A stretch of DNA of 64,000 nt from the NCBI GenBank assembly GCA_964360255.1, contig CAYHVK010000009.1, positions 92,847 to 156,846 on the forward strand, in the 5' to 3' direction. Below the pieces are notes generated by a model. The model had not been told where the DNA came from and did no database searches. It worked only from the letters and a program-made list of their open reading frames with translations. Both the position numbers and the translations under genes were made by a program. Each line of letters opens with the position of its first letter. The stretch's first letter is position 1. Below are positions 51,488 to 60,260 of the stretch, one piece after another. Source of the DNA: CAYHVK01 sp964360255 (GTDB lineage: Bacteria > Bdellovibrionota > Bdellovibrionia > Bdellovibrionales > UBA1609).

Positions 51488-52591
51488 ATGCACCACTACA
51501 CGCAAGGCCAGCCGACCAAGCAGGGTCACAAAGGTATTCCTGAGGGACTTTACGAAGAAGAGCAAGGCCTCCAGGGTTTCTTCGGACCAGTTTCTCATTT
51601 GATTCGCAAAAAACCAACAACACGTTGGACGCAGATTGATGGTCCGTTGAAACCCCGGCTTTATGATCTTGTGAAATGTGCAGAACAAGAAGGGCGCCAG
51701 CGTCTTTTTTTTAACGCTCACGTGGCCATTTTATGGCAATGGGTTGATGTAAAAGCTGCTGATCAATTGAAGGCCTACAAGAACGCCGATGGTGATCTTG
51801 TTTATTTCTGTCATAAAGGCGCTGGTCAGTTTCTCACTGAGTACGGTCTTTTAGATTATAAAGCGGGTCATTACGTCATCATTCCGAAATGTATCACGCA
51901 CACTATTCAAGCGACTCAGAAATCAGTTTTCTTAGTTATTGAAAGTCGCACAAGTCATTATGAGGAACCCGATCGTGGAATGGTGGGGCGCCATGCTGTT
52001 TACGACGTTAATGCCCTTGGTAAACCTGATCTCGAAGCTTTGCAGTCGCAAATTGAGAAGCAAAAGCTCGATATAAAAGAAATCGAAGTGAAGCACCGTG
52101 ATCAGATCACGCGCTTTATGTACGATGAGAATATTTACGATGTTATTGGTTGGAAGGGTGATCTTTTCCCGTATACGCTTCACGTGGATAATATGATGCC
52201 ATTGAATTCCCACCGCGCCCATTTACCGCCGAGTGCACATACAACATTTGTCGCTCGTGAATTCGTCATTTGTACTTTTTTGCCGCGCCCTCTTGAGACC
52301 GATAAAGACGCTTTAAAAGTTCCATTTTATCACCAGAATATTGATTACGATGAAGTTCTCTTCTATCATGACGGGAATTTCTTCAGCCGCGATAACCTTC
52401 ATGCCGGTATGCTGAGTTTTCACCCGGCCGGTTTCTCGCACGGTCCGCATCCAAAAGCTGTGAAAGCTGTTTCGGCAAAAACTGAGACAGATGAATACGC
52501 GGTGATGATCGATTCACGTTGGCCCCTTGAGCGGGATGCAACGGCTGACTCAGTTGAGCTCCCTGATTACTGGAAGTCTTGGAAAGCATAA
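51488..52591 (+). CDS. hmgA: Homogentisate 1,2-dioxygenase
   Basis: This enzyme opens the ring of homogentisate to maleylacetoacetate. The 367-residue cupin protein shows G-W-K-G-D-L-F-P-Y, P-P-S-A-H-T-T-F, D-E-V-L-F-Y-H-D-G-N-F, and the late F-H-P-A-G-F-S-H-G-P-H-P, which carry the iron histidines and glutamate. It is shorter than the ~430-residue proteobacterial HmgA, as in some other phyla. The isomerase and hydrolase of the last two steps are not in the window. Confidence 0.9.
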   Translation: MHHYTQGQPTKQGHKGIPEGLYEEEQGLQGFFGPVSHLIRKKPTTRWTQIDGPLKPRLYDLVKCAEQEGRQRLFFNAHVAILWQWVDVKAADQLKAYKNADGDLVYFCHKGAGQFLTEYGLLDYKAGHYVIIPKCITHTIQATQKSVFLVIESRTSHYEEPDRGMVGRHAVYDVNALGKPDLEALQSQIEKQKLDIKEIEVKHRDQITRFMYDENIYDVIGWKGDLFPYTLHVDNMMPLNSHRAHLPPSAHTTFVAREFVICTFLPRPLETDKDALKVPFYHQNIDYDEVLFYHDGNFFSRDNLHAGMLSFHPAGFSHGPHPKAVKAVSAKTETDEYAVMIDSRWPLERDATADSVELPDYWKSWKA

Positions 52592-52600
52592 GGACGCCGA

Positions 52601-53731
52601 ATGTCTTCACTTATTTTGTCTGCTGAAACCGCCATGCTTATGGCTATTGCAGAGGCACAAAAGGGATGGGGACGCACTTCACCGAACCCGCTGGTGGGTT
52701 GCGTGATTGTGGATAGCGAAAACAAATTGATCGCGAGCGGTCATCATATCTATGCGAACAAAGGTCCGCATGCCGAAGTGGCGGCGCTTAATAAAATCGA
52801 TGATAAAACAAAACTCAAGGGTGCTACGGTTTATCTGACTCTTGAGCCTTGTTCTCACCACACGTCTAATAAGAAAGCTCCTTGTGCCGAAGTTTTAGCG
52901 CAATATCCACTGCGTAAAGTGATTTATGGTTTGAAAGACCCCAATCCGCTCGTGAGTGGTGGGGGAGAAAAAATTCTCCGTGATGCGGGCATCGAAGCCG
53001 TATCAGTGGCTGAGAGCGGGTTGGAAGATCTAAAAAAACTTTTGGTTGAGCTTGAAGAAGTGACAGAGCATTTCTTAACTAACATGCGCACCCAAATGCC
53101 TTTCATTGCTTTAAAAGTGGCCACTACGGCAGATGGTTATATGGCCGACAATGACGGGCCAACTCAGTGGATCACCGGTGAGACCTCACGTCAGCACGTG
53201 CATTATTTGCGGGCGGGGTTTGATGCTATTTTGGTGGGTAAAAATACATTTATGAAAGACAATCCGAAGCTGAACGTTCGTCACCCGCAGTTTTCAGACA
53301 AGAAACTTAAAGTTTTAGTGGCCGACTCAAAGGGCGAAGCTTTACCGCTTTTAAAAAAATCTGAAATGTACAAGTCACACAAGGCAGAAGATATTTACTG
53401 GATTGTAGATAAGCCTGAGGACTTTAAATCTTACGCCCACCTGGGAATTCATTTCGTGGCGGGTCCGGTCAATGAGGCGCTCAAAAATTTTCATAAGCAA
53501 GGAGTGGGATCGGTTTTCGTCGAAGGTGGCGCTGAGATTTATACCTATTTTATCAAGAACAGCCTTGTGGACCGTCTTTATCATTATGTGAGCTCGGATA
53601 AATTTAAAGGCCGCAATGGCTTGCATTGGCTGAAAGAGTTTTCAAAAGAAAACCCGCTCAAGTTTAAACACACTGTTCGCGAATCTATGGGCCGAGACTC
53701 TTTATTTTCGAGTCGCGTTGATAAGCATTAG
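52601..53731 (+). CDS. ribD: Riboflavin biosynthesis bifunctional deaminase/reductase
   Basis: RibD deaminates and then reduces the pyrimidine intermediate of riboflavin synthesis. The first ~150 residues are a zinc deaminase with H-A-E-V-A-A-L (catalytic Glu) and P-C-S-H-H ... A-P-C (zinc cysteines, with a slightly longer S-N-K-K-A insert in place of the usual G-R-T-P). The reductase domain follows, with W-I-T-G-E-T-S-R and V-G-K-N-T-F-M-K-D-N-P and F-V-E-G-G-A-E-I-Y. Only nine bases separate it from hmgA, so no FMN riboswitch can precede it; expression follows the tyrosine catabolic genes. The last 47 bases overlap the convergent FecR-type gene. Confidence 0.94.
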   Translation: MSSLILSAETAMLMAIAEAQKGWGRTSPNPLVGCVIVDSENKLIASGHHIYANKGPHAEVAALNKIDDKTKLKGATVYLTLEPCSHHTSNKKAPCAEVLAQYPLRKVIYGLKDPNPLVSGGGEKILRDAGIEAVSVAESGLEDLKKLLVELEEVTEHFLTNMRTQMPFIALKVATTADGYMADNDGPTQWITGETSRQHVHYLRAGFDAILVGKNTFMKDNPKLNVRHPQFSDKKLKVLVADSKGEALPLLKKSEMYKSHKAEDIYWIVDKPEDFKSYAHLGIHFVAGPVNEALKNFHKQGVGSVFVEGGAEIYTYFIKNSLVDRLYHYVSSDKFKGRNGLHWLKEFSKENPLKFKHTVRESMGRDSLFSSRVDKH

Positions 53732-56700
53732 GTTCTTTCTTCAAGAAGAACTCATACACTTTAGATAAATCCTCTCCAAAGCTCGCTTCAGATGAAAGAC
53801 CTCTTAAGCCGTTTTTATCCGTCTTACGAACGCGCCAGAAAAGTTTGCCTTCAGGCCAAGTGGCGTGAATGCGCACTTGATCTGTGTTTGAAGTAGCTTT
53901 CGAGATAATATTCTTAAAGTCAGCAGTGCGTGAGACTTCGACTAAGAATGTGCCGGCCCCAGGAGTCACGAAGTGGAATGGCACTTTGATATCACCCTGA
54001 CCTACATAAACCAACGTACGATCTTTCGGGAAGAGGCCGGTCAACTCTCTCACGCTGGCTGGTGTTCGCGAAGTTTGTACGAATTCAACAGAGCGAGCCG
54101 GTGACCATTCACTGATGCCAACGCCATAATCATTAAGCGCTTTTACGCGCCAATAATAAAGGCCTGGGTAATCGACCTTTATCTCATGATCATCAGTATT
54201 GGTTCTAAACGTCTTACTCACTTTAAAGTCGACGCTGTCAGATATTTCAATATCGTAAGCCCGAGCAAAGAGAGCCGGTTTCCATTGAAGTTTTGATGGG
54301 GTCGGTGGTTGCCACATTTCACGCGGTTCTTCGAGAACTTCAACAAAAGTATCTATGTTCGTCGATGTTGGGCTATTCACTGTCACTTGGAATGGTTTTA
54401 CAGGCGAATAGTCTGAGCGCGTGTAACGATCATTGAAAGCTTGAACACGCCAGAAGAATTGCCCCGGACGAACGGTTTCCCATTGGTAATAAGGGTTGAA
54501 CGAAGGGGCTTTAAGAAGAATATTTTTAAACTCTCTGTCTTTAGCGATCTCAATAAAGTAACGTTCTGCCGCTGGTACTTTCTGCCAAGAGAATGTGGGA
54601 TAGTTTTTAACTTGGTTATAGAACTGATCTAGATTCTGTTTGTTCAGAGTTTTTTGTGAAATGCTCTCAGGCCAATTCGGCTCTAACACCATTGAAGTGT
54701 AATCAAAAGTGGGTTGTGGCGTTTCGAGTTGCCAATCCATTTTTGAGGCAGGAGTTCTTAAGGCGAGAAGCTGGCGGCGTGTTTCAGCTAAAAGAGTTTG
54801 CTGGCGCTCGCGCGCTTTTAAACGCGAAGCGAAGAGCAATTCAGATGTTTGATAATCAAACGGAGTTCCTTCGTAAGAGACATAGAAGCGGTTGGCGCCA
54901 GTCCATGGTGAAACGTCTTTATCTTTTTCTGCACGTACGCGCCAGTAAACTGTATTGCTTACGAGGCGCTCTTTAAGTTGATAAGAGTTGGTCTTCACTT
55001 TTGCCGTATGAGCAATTTCTTTGAATGCCGGATCATACGAAATTTCAATGCGATAAGCAGAGTCTTCGTATGGATTGTTCCATTTAAATAAGATTTCGCT
55101 TTGCCCCTGACCAACAATGACCAACGAGTCTTGTTGTTTCGGATAGAGAGCAACTAGATTATTAGACAATGCTGGGTCTTTATAAACACGTTGGAAGGCC
55201 ACAGAATATGTACCCCAAGGCGAAACCGGTTGTTTCTTCACATTCAGTGAACGTACGCGCCAGTAATAAGCTCCAAGAGCTGGAATCTGAACTTTTCTAG
55301 AGTCTCGCGAAGTAAAGAAATCCAGTGGATCTTTAAAATCAGAGTTACGCGAGAATTGAATCTGATAAGAGTCCGTAAGAATTGTTGAATTCCACTTGAG
55401 TTCAATGGGTGGAGGCGGGGCTAGTAAAAGCGCCTGATCGGGCACTTCATCCACAATTGAATTTAATGTTAAGCCTATCGGAGGCGCGAGTTGAACTTCA
55501 ATAACTTTTGGCTGAGAGAAAGCTCCCTCTTTATAAACTTCGTTGATGGCTTTTACGCGCCAGAAATATGTGCCAATGTTGAGCGTTTTCCAAGTGTAGT
55601 AATTCTCATCTATTTTTTTATTTATAAGGATATCTTTGAAATCTAAACCTGATGAAATTTGTAGAATGTACTGTTTGGCTCCTGAAACTCGGCTCCATTG
55701 AAGAGTGGGGAAATTTTCAATGTATTGCAAGGCTTTGCGATTGCGTGCTTTGTGAATAACTTCCGATGTTTTTCCGTGAACTTTTGTTTTGAGCAAGAAC
55801 TCGTTTGAAGTCATTTGCATAACTGGTAGCGCTAAGAAACGAGTGGGTTCTGGCCCAACTTTAAAGCTAGCCACTTCGCTCCATTTTGCTGTAGCAAAAT
55901 CCAGAGATTTGACTCTCCAATAATACTGCCCACGTGAGAGAATCTCAGTGGTGTAATTCGTATTCTTGGTTTTGTAAATGCGGGGTCCTTCAAAAATTGG
56001 ATTATTCGCCAACTGAACTTCATAGCGTAAAGCCGGTGAGCCTCCTGCCCATTCTAATTTTACCGTGGCTCCGGCAACACTCTCGCGAAGAGCTGCATCA
56101 TAGAATATATTCTGACCCATAAGAGGCGAGACCGGCTGCGAAGGCGAATTACCGACAAGATAGAACGGAGTCACATCACTGATGGCCGCATCAGAGAGAA
56201 TTTGCCAGTAGAGTGGAGTATCAACGGGTAAGCTGAACGCCGTATAGTTGTTTTCTGTCACAGCTGCATCAACCAACGTATTTTTCATGGCTATATCTGT
56301 GGCCACTTTGATTTTCATACGGTTGAAAGCACGAGATGTGCGCCATCTAAATTCTGTTGGCCGCTCTTGCATAAACTGGAAGCGTTGATTGGCAAGAGGC
56401 ATAAGAATTTGAATGGTATTTTTCTCAGGCTTGTTTAAATAATCAGGAGTATTAATTTCGGTCGAATCGTTACGGCGAAGTGTTTTCATGCCGCCGCCTG
56501 ATCTTACATTCACTTCACCTTCAAGAACATTTAAGACGAGCTTATTGCCATCTCCAGCATCGATTTTTACTGTAGCGCCCGAACCATCGAGCTCTGTAAG
56601 GCTATTGTTTGATGTAATACGAAGGGTTTTACCTTTTTGAACTTTACCTTCAACCGAACCGAAGCCAATATCGATTGAAACTGAATCTTGGCGAGTTTTA

Positions 56701-57047
56701 ATAACTACAAGTGAATTTGCGGCAATTGAGATCTCTTCACCGGATTTTGTTTTGATCAAAGCACCCGAAGAATTACCGGTGAAAATACTATCACCTTGAA
56801 AGACGTTGTTTTCTTGCTCGAGGGGCATCCAAGTGAAGGCAATTTGATGACGGCGGCGAACGTCGTTTTGGATTCTTGTTACTTCACCGATTTGCTCGAG
56901 GTCTTCCTCGCTGATTCCGGTGAGTTTATAAACCCATTTATCGTTGAAAATCATAAGCGCAGAGAAAAGCAAAAGCAGTAAGCAAATGCCCAAGATTCTT
57001 TTGTCTGCATCTTCTAGATTTTTGAAAAACATAGTTCTCGCTTCCAT
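53685..57047 (-). CDS. Giant FecR-domain envelope protein with eight Fn3-like repeats
   Basis: The 1120-residue protein has a single membrane anchor (residues ~18-35) and then a FecR domain (to ~200: D-S-I-F-T-G-N-S-S-G-A-L-I-K-T and V-L-E-G-E-V-N-V-R). Eight Fn3-like modules follow, each ending in a [YF]-[YF]-W-R-V-[KRQ] strand (about residues 277, 374, 492, 592, 698, 861, 961, 1066). FecR domains act in signal transfer or scaffold roles at the inner membrane, and the repeats should reach far into the periplasm. It is divergent from the SpoIIE phosphatase gene, so it may feed that signalling module. Two start codons five residues apart are possible. Confidence 0.85.
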   Translation of the reverse strand: MEARTMFFKNLEDADKRILGICLLLLLFSALMIFNDKWVYKLTGISEEDLEQIGEVTRIQNDVRRRHQIAFTWMPLEQENNVFQGDSIFTGNSSGALIKTKSGEEISIAANSLVVIKTRQDSVSIDIGFGSVEGKVQKGKTLRITSNNSLTELDGSGATVKIDAGDGNKLVLNVLEGEVNVRSGGGMKTLRRNDSTEINTPDYLNKPEKNTIQILMPLANQRFQFMQERPTEFRWRTSRAFNRMKIKVATDIAMKNTLVDAAVTENNYTAFSLPVDTPLYWQILSDAAISDVTPFYLVGNSPSQPVSPLMGQNIFYDAALRESVAGATVKLEWAGGSPALRYEVQLANNPIFEGPRIYKTKNTNYTTEILSRGQYYWRVKSLDFATAKWSEVASFKVGPEPTRFLALPVMQMTSNEFLLKTKVHGKTSEVIHKARNRKALQYIENFPTLQWSRVSGAKQYILQISSGLDFKDILINKKIDENYYTWKTLNIGTYFWRVKAINEVYKEGAFSQPKVIEVQLAPPIGLTLNSIVDEVPDQALLLAPPPPIELKWNSTILTDSYQIQFSRNSDFKDPLDFFTSRDSRKVQIPALGAYYWRVRSLNVKKQPVSPWGTYSVAFQRVYKDPALSNNLVALYPKQQDSLVIVGQGQSEILFKWNNPYEDSAYRIEISYDPAFKEIAHTAKVKTNSYQLKERLVSNTVYWRVRAEKDKDVSPWTGANRFYVSYEGTPFDYQTSELLFASRLKARERQQTLLAETRRQLLALRTPASKMDWQLETPQPTFDYTSMVLEPNWPESISQKTLNKQNLDQFYNQVKNYPTFSWQKVPAAERYFIEIAKDREFKNILLKAPSFNPYYQWETVRPGQFFWRVQAFNDRYTRSDYSPVKPFQVTVNSPTSTNIDTFVEVLEEPREMWQPPTPSKLQWKPALFARAYDIEISDSVDFKVSKTFRTNTDDHEIKVDYPGLYYWRVKALNDYGVGISEWSPARSVEFVQTSRTPASVRELTGLFPKDRTLVYVGQGDIKVPFHFVTPGAGTFLVEVSRTADFKNIISKATSNTDQVRIHATWPEGKLFWRVRKTDKNGLRGLSSEASFGEDLSKVYEFFLKKEPNAYQRDSKIKSLGP

Positions 57048-57149
57048 TAAGCTTTTCGTCCGAAAGAAGGCGGCTCATGACTGTCAGAAGTCTAGATTTG
57101 GGACAGTTTCAGCGAATTTAGACATATTCAGGCCGATAGATGGGAGGAC

Positions 57150-58973
57150 ATGGAAGATAAAAAATTAGGACTTTCTCTCAAATACAAGCTCCTCATGCTG
57201 TTGACGTTTATTCCGTTAGCGAGTCTATCTGTGTATCTTTTCATCGCCACAAAAGAATTCGAGAAAGATAAACTCCCTTACGTACTCGATTCGACAGCGG
57301 CAATGGCTAAGTCTTTAGCCCAGCAGGTTCGTGTTGAAATCGATACTTTTTTAGATAAATCGAGCGTTCTCGTACGTGGATTTGATTTAGCCGAGCGCAA
57401 GTTCAATCAATTGGCGACGGATAGTTTCAATCAAGCCGAGCGTTTTGATGCATTAGTTATTTTTCAGCACGGCACTAATGGCCAGTACGAGCAAATTGGT
57501 TCATTAGTTAAAGAGAATGATACAGCTCGTGAGTTTTCAAAAAACAAATCTTTGTTTTCGTCAACTTGGAGTCGCACCGCCATGTCAGGTCTCGCGATTC
57601 AAGAGTACAAGGGCTCAGAAGTTCACCTAGTCATTTCATTCTTAATAGGCAGCCCCCAATCGGCGGATCACACTATTGTTGTCGGTCTCTATCGTAGTTC
57701 TGATATCTATAAAGCTTTTACGTCGTCGCCACTTTATGGAAGCTCTTTGATTAATAAAAAGGGCGAGATCAATCTTGGTTCTAATAAAAATTTTGGTCCT
57801 GAGTTCTTCAAACCAATCGTTTCGAGTGCCCTGCCTGAGGGAACACATGAGATTGGTGATGAGAAACCACAAATCGTCGGCTACTCAAGTGTTGGTGTCG
57901 GTCAAATGTACGTGGTTTCAATTGTTGATAAGAATGAAGCGTTGAAGGCTGTACAGAATTTGATTATCAAATCTTTGATTTTCTTCGTTGGTCTTATCGC
58001 GGTGACGGTGATTATTTCTCTATTAGCTTCTATTAAGTTAACGTCGACTCTCCGTGATCTATTTGAAGCGACAAAGCTCGTCGCCAAAGGCCAATTCGAT
58101 GTTAAAATTATTAGAACATCTAATGATGAAGTCGGTGGTCTAGCCGATGGTTTCAATTTCATGGCTAAAGAGATGGAGCGTCTCTTAAAAGAAACTAAAG
58201 CAAAAGCGCGTATGGAAGGCGAACTTGAAACGGTAAAGCTTGTTCAAGAAACGCTTTTCCCTCCTAGTAAAACTAAAATCGGTAATTTCAGCGTGGTTGG
58301 GCATTTTGAGCCTGCCAGTGAGTGCGGTGGCGATTGGTGGAATTATTCAATGGTGGGTGAAAAGCTCTATCTTTGGATCGGCGATGCCACAGGACACGGA
58401 GCTCCTGCAGCGATGGTCACAAGTGCTGCAAAAGCAGCTGCTACTATTATTGAAAACATTCCGGGTATTCAGCCAGGCACAGCCATGGGCATTTTAAATA
58501 AGGCCATCGCAGAGACCACAAAGGGCCGAATCTTAATGACGTTCTTTATTGCTTCTATCGATTTAAAAACTGGCGAGATGATTTACGCCAACGCCAGTCA
58601 TGAGCCACCTTATATGATTCGCGGTGTGGATAAGAAGGTGTCGAAGAAGAACTTAGAGCCTCTCTTAGATGCAGGTGGCGCTCGTTTGGGAGATAGTAAG
58701 GATACGGTCTACAAAGAAGGCAAAATCACCCTCAATAAAGGTGACGCTATCTTAATGTATACAGATGGTATCGTGGATTTAAAAAACCTCGAGGGCAAAG
58801 CCTGGGGCGAGCGTGGATTCATCAAATCAATTTGTGAATCTGCATCTTCAAGTTCAGTTTTAGATAATAGACTTACAGAGTTAAAATCAAGAATCTCAGA
58901 TTATCGTCAGGCTACGGAATTGCCAGATGATATTACACTTGTCATGTGTCAGTACGATCAGGAGGCCGCGTGA
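57150..58973 (+). CDS. Membrane sensor with HAMP and SpoIIE/RsbU-type PP2C phosphatase
   Basis: The 607-residue protein has two membrane segments (~12-33 and ~270-295) around a periplasmic sensor region, then a HAMP domain (~296-350), a short coiled coil and a SpoIIE-type phosphatase (~360-605). The metal aspartates are in C-G-G-D-W-W and G-D-A-T-G-H-G, and Y-T-D-G-I-V-D plus L-P-D-D-I-T-L-V close the domain. Such enzymes dephosphorylate STAS proteins, restarting partner switching. The substrate is probably the STAS protein two genes on. Its TGA overlaps the next gene's GTG start. Confidence 0.92.
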   Translation: MEDKKLGLSLKYKLLMLLTFIPLASLSVYLFIATKEFEKDKLPYVLDSTAAMAKSLAQQVRVEIDTFLDKSSVLVRGFDLAERKFNQLATDSFNQAERFDALVIFQHGTNGQYEQIGSLVKENDTAREFSKNKSLFSSTWSRTAMSGLAIQEYKGSEVHLVISFLIGSPQSADHTIVVGLYRSSDIYKAFTSSPLYGSSLINKKGEINLGSNKNFGPEFFKPIVSSALPEGTHEIGDEKPQIVGYSSVGVGQMYVVSIVDKNEALKAVQNLIIKSLIFFVGLIAVTVIISLLASIKLTSTLRDLFEATKLVAKGQFDVKIIRTSNDEVGGLADGFNFMAKEMERLLKETKAKARMEGELETVKLVQETLFPPSKTKIGNFSVVGHFEPASECGGDWWNYSMVGEKLYLWIGDATGHGAPAAMVTSAAKAAATIIENIPGIQPGTAMGILNKAIAETTKGRILMTFFIASIDLKTGEMIYANASHEPPYMIRGVDKKVSKKNLEPLLDAGGARLGDSKDTVYKEGKITLNKGDAILMYTDGIVDLKNLEGKAWGERGFIKSICESASSSSVLDNRLTELKSRISDYRQATELPDDITLVMCQYDQEAA

Positions 58974-59752
58974 GTATCGCAAAAAAAGAAGTCATAGCCG
59001 AGGTGGATGCCCTAGAGCCCGCCGAAGTGCTATCATTGGTCATTGATCAGGGCATTGAGCATGTCGTCCAAGTCGGACATCCATTCAGCACGAAAGAGGC
59101 TTTTACTACTCAGGTTCTCGAAAATGGCGGAGAAGTTTTCTTCAGCAATCCGTTAGCTTCAATTTTTTCACCGAAAGATTTAAATATTGATACGTCGCAG
59201 TTTATAGTTTTTCACCAACGTTTTTCGCAGGCCATTGAGAAAAAAGAAATTATTCAAAAGTTAGAAGATATTTTATCAGAGAACGTTAAATCTGCCAGCT
59301 TACGTGCCGATATTATCACGATCGCTGATGAGATGGTGACGAACGCAGTTTTTAACGCTCCATTTGTCGATCTTGAAAATTCAGCATCAGGTGCATCACG
59401 AGAAGATCACACAATTAAAATGGACGACAATAAATCGGGTCAAATGTGGATTGCACAGGATGACGATAGGGTCTTAGCTTTGTGTCAGGATGATTACGGT
59501 ACGCTGAATCCTGATAAAATGCTGAAGAAAATAAGACATATTTATGAGACAAGCGTAGCCGAAAACATCAATATGACGGGCCGGGGCGGCGCAGGCATCG
59601 GCACTTATATGATGTTCAATACATGCATCAGTTTCTTCGTGGGCGTGCAAAAAGGTAAGAAAACCATCGTTGGATGTATCTTGCCTAAAAAAGGCAGCGT
59701 TCGTGAAAGAAGCCAAATGCTAAAGAACTTACATTTTATTTTAGGAAATTAG
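58970..59752 (+). CDS. HATPase-type anti-sigma/serine kinase-like protein
   Basis: The 260-residue protein ends in a histidine-kinase-like ATPase domain of the RsbW/SpoIIAB type: A-D-E-M-V-T-N-A-V-F-N-A (N-box), C-Q-D-D-Y-G (G1) and G-R-G-G-A-G-I-G (G2). About 90 residues precede it that I do not recognise. It should phosphorylate a STAS partner, or bind and hold a target. The GTG at 58970 is firm: AGGAGG lies five bases before it, and it overlaps the phosphatase stop (GTGA). A frame open further upstream has no such site. Confidence 0.88.
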   Translation: MSIAKKEVIAEVDALEPAEVLSLVIDQGIEHVVQVGHPFSTKEAFTTQVLENGGEVFFSNPLASIFSPKDLNIDTSQFIVFHQRFSQAIEKKEIIQKLEDILSENVKSASLRADIITIADEMVTNAVFNAPFVDLENSASGASREDHTIKMDDNKSGQMWIAQDDDRVLALCQDDYGTLNPDKMLKKIRHIYETSVAENINMTGRGGAGIGTYMMFNTCISFFVGVQKGKKTIVGCILPKKGSVRERSQMLKNLHFILGN

Positions 59753-59773
59753 TTACACATCAGGAGAACAGAT

Positions 59774-60247
59774 ATGGGTACATTTAAAGCAGACAAAAAA
59801 CAAAATGGTAGCGAAGTCGCAATCAGCCTTAGTGGTCATGTGGACGAAGACGCACAATTTTCAGACATCGATTTGAGCGGTGCTGGCAAAGTTGTCATAG
59901 ACGCCGATGGCGTGACCGCTATTAACTCTTGCGGAATACGTGAATGGGTAAAATGGGTGCGCACAGCTCCACCAACTACGCAGATGGTATTTCAAAAATG
60001 TCCGAAGGTTATCGTAGATCAAATTAATATGGTGACGGGCTTCTTGCCAGAGAATGCAAAAGTTGAATCTTTTTACGTTCCTTACTACAGCGATAGCTCG
60101 GGTAATGAAAAGATGGTCCTTTTTAAAGAAGGCGCAGAATTCAAGGGTGGCGAAGTACATGCTCCGTCTGAAGTTAAAGATGAGAGTGGCGAAGTGATGG
60201 AGATGGACGTCATTGAAGCTAAGTATTTTAAATTTTTGAAAAAGTAG
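59774..60247 (+). CDS. STAS-like anti-sigma factor antagonist
   Basis: The 157-residue protein has a STAS fold: strand V-V-I-D-A-D-G-V-T-A-I-N-S-C-G-I-R-E-W. The phospho-accepting serine of the D-S-S-G motif is kept as Ser in N-S-C-G, while the acidic first residue is Asn and the next Ser is Cys. An acidic tail of ~50 residues follows. With the phosphatase and ATPase genes just upstream it completes the three parts of a partner switch; the final target (a sigma factor, a kinase or an enzyme) is not in the window. Confidence 0.82.
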   Translation: MGTFKADKKQNGSEVAISLSGHVDEDAQFSDIDLSGAGKVVIDADGVTAINSCGIREWVKWVRTAPPTTQMVFQKCPKVIVDQINMVTGFLPENAKVESFYVPYYSDSSGNEKMVLFKEGAEFKGGEVHAPSEVKDESGEVMEMDVIEAKYFKFLKK

Positions 60248-60260
60248 AGATTTTTAGAGA

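Noticed and set aside
52592..52600. FMN riboswitch before ribD
   Set aside because: Only nine bases separate the hmgA stop and the ribD start.
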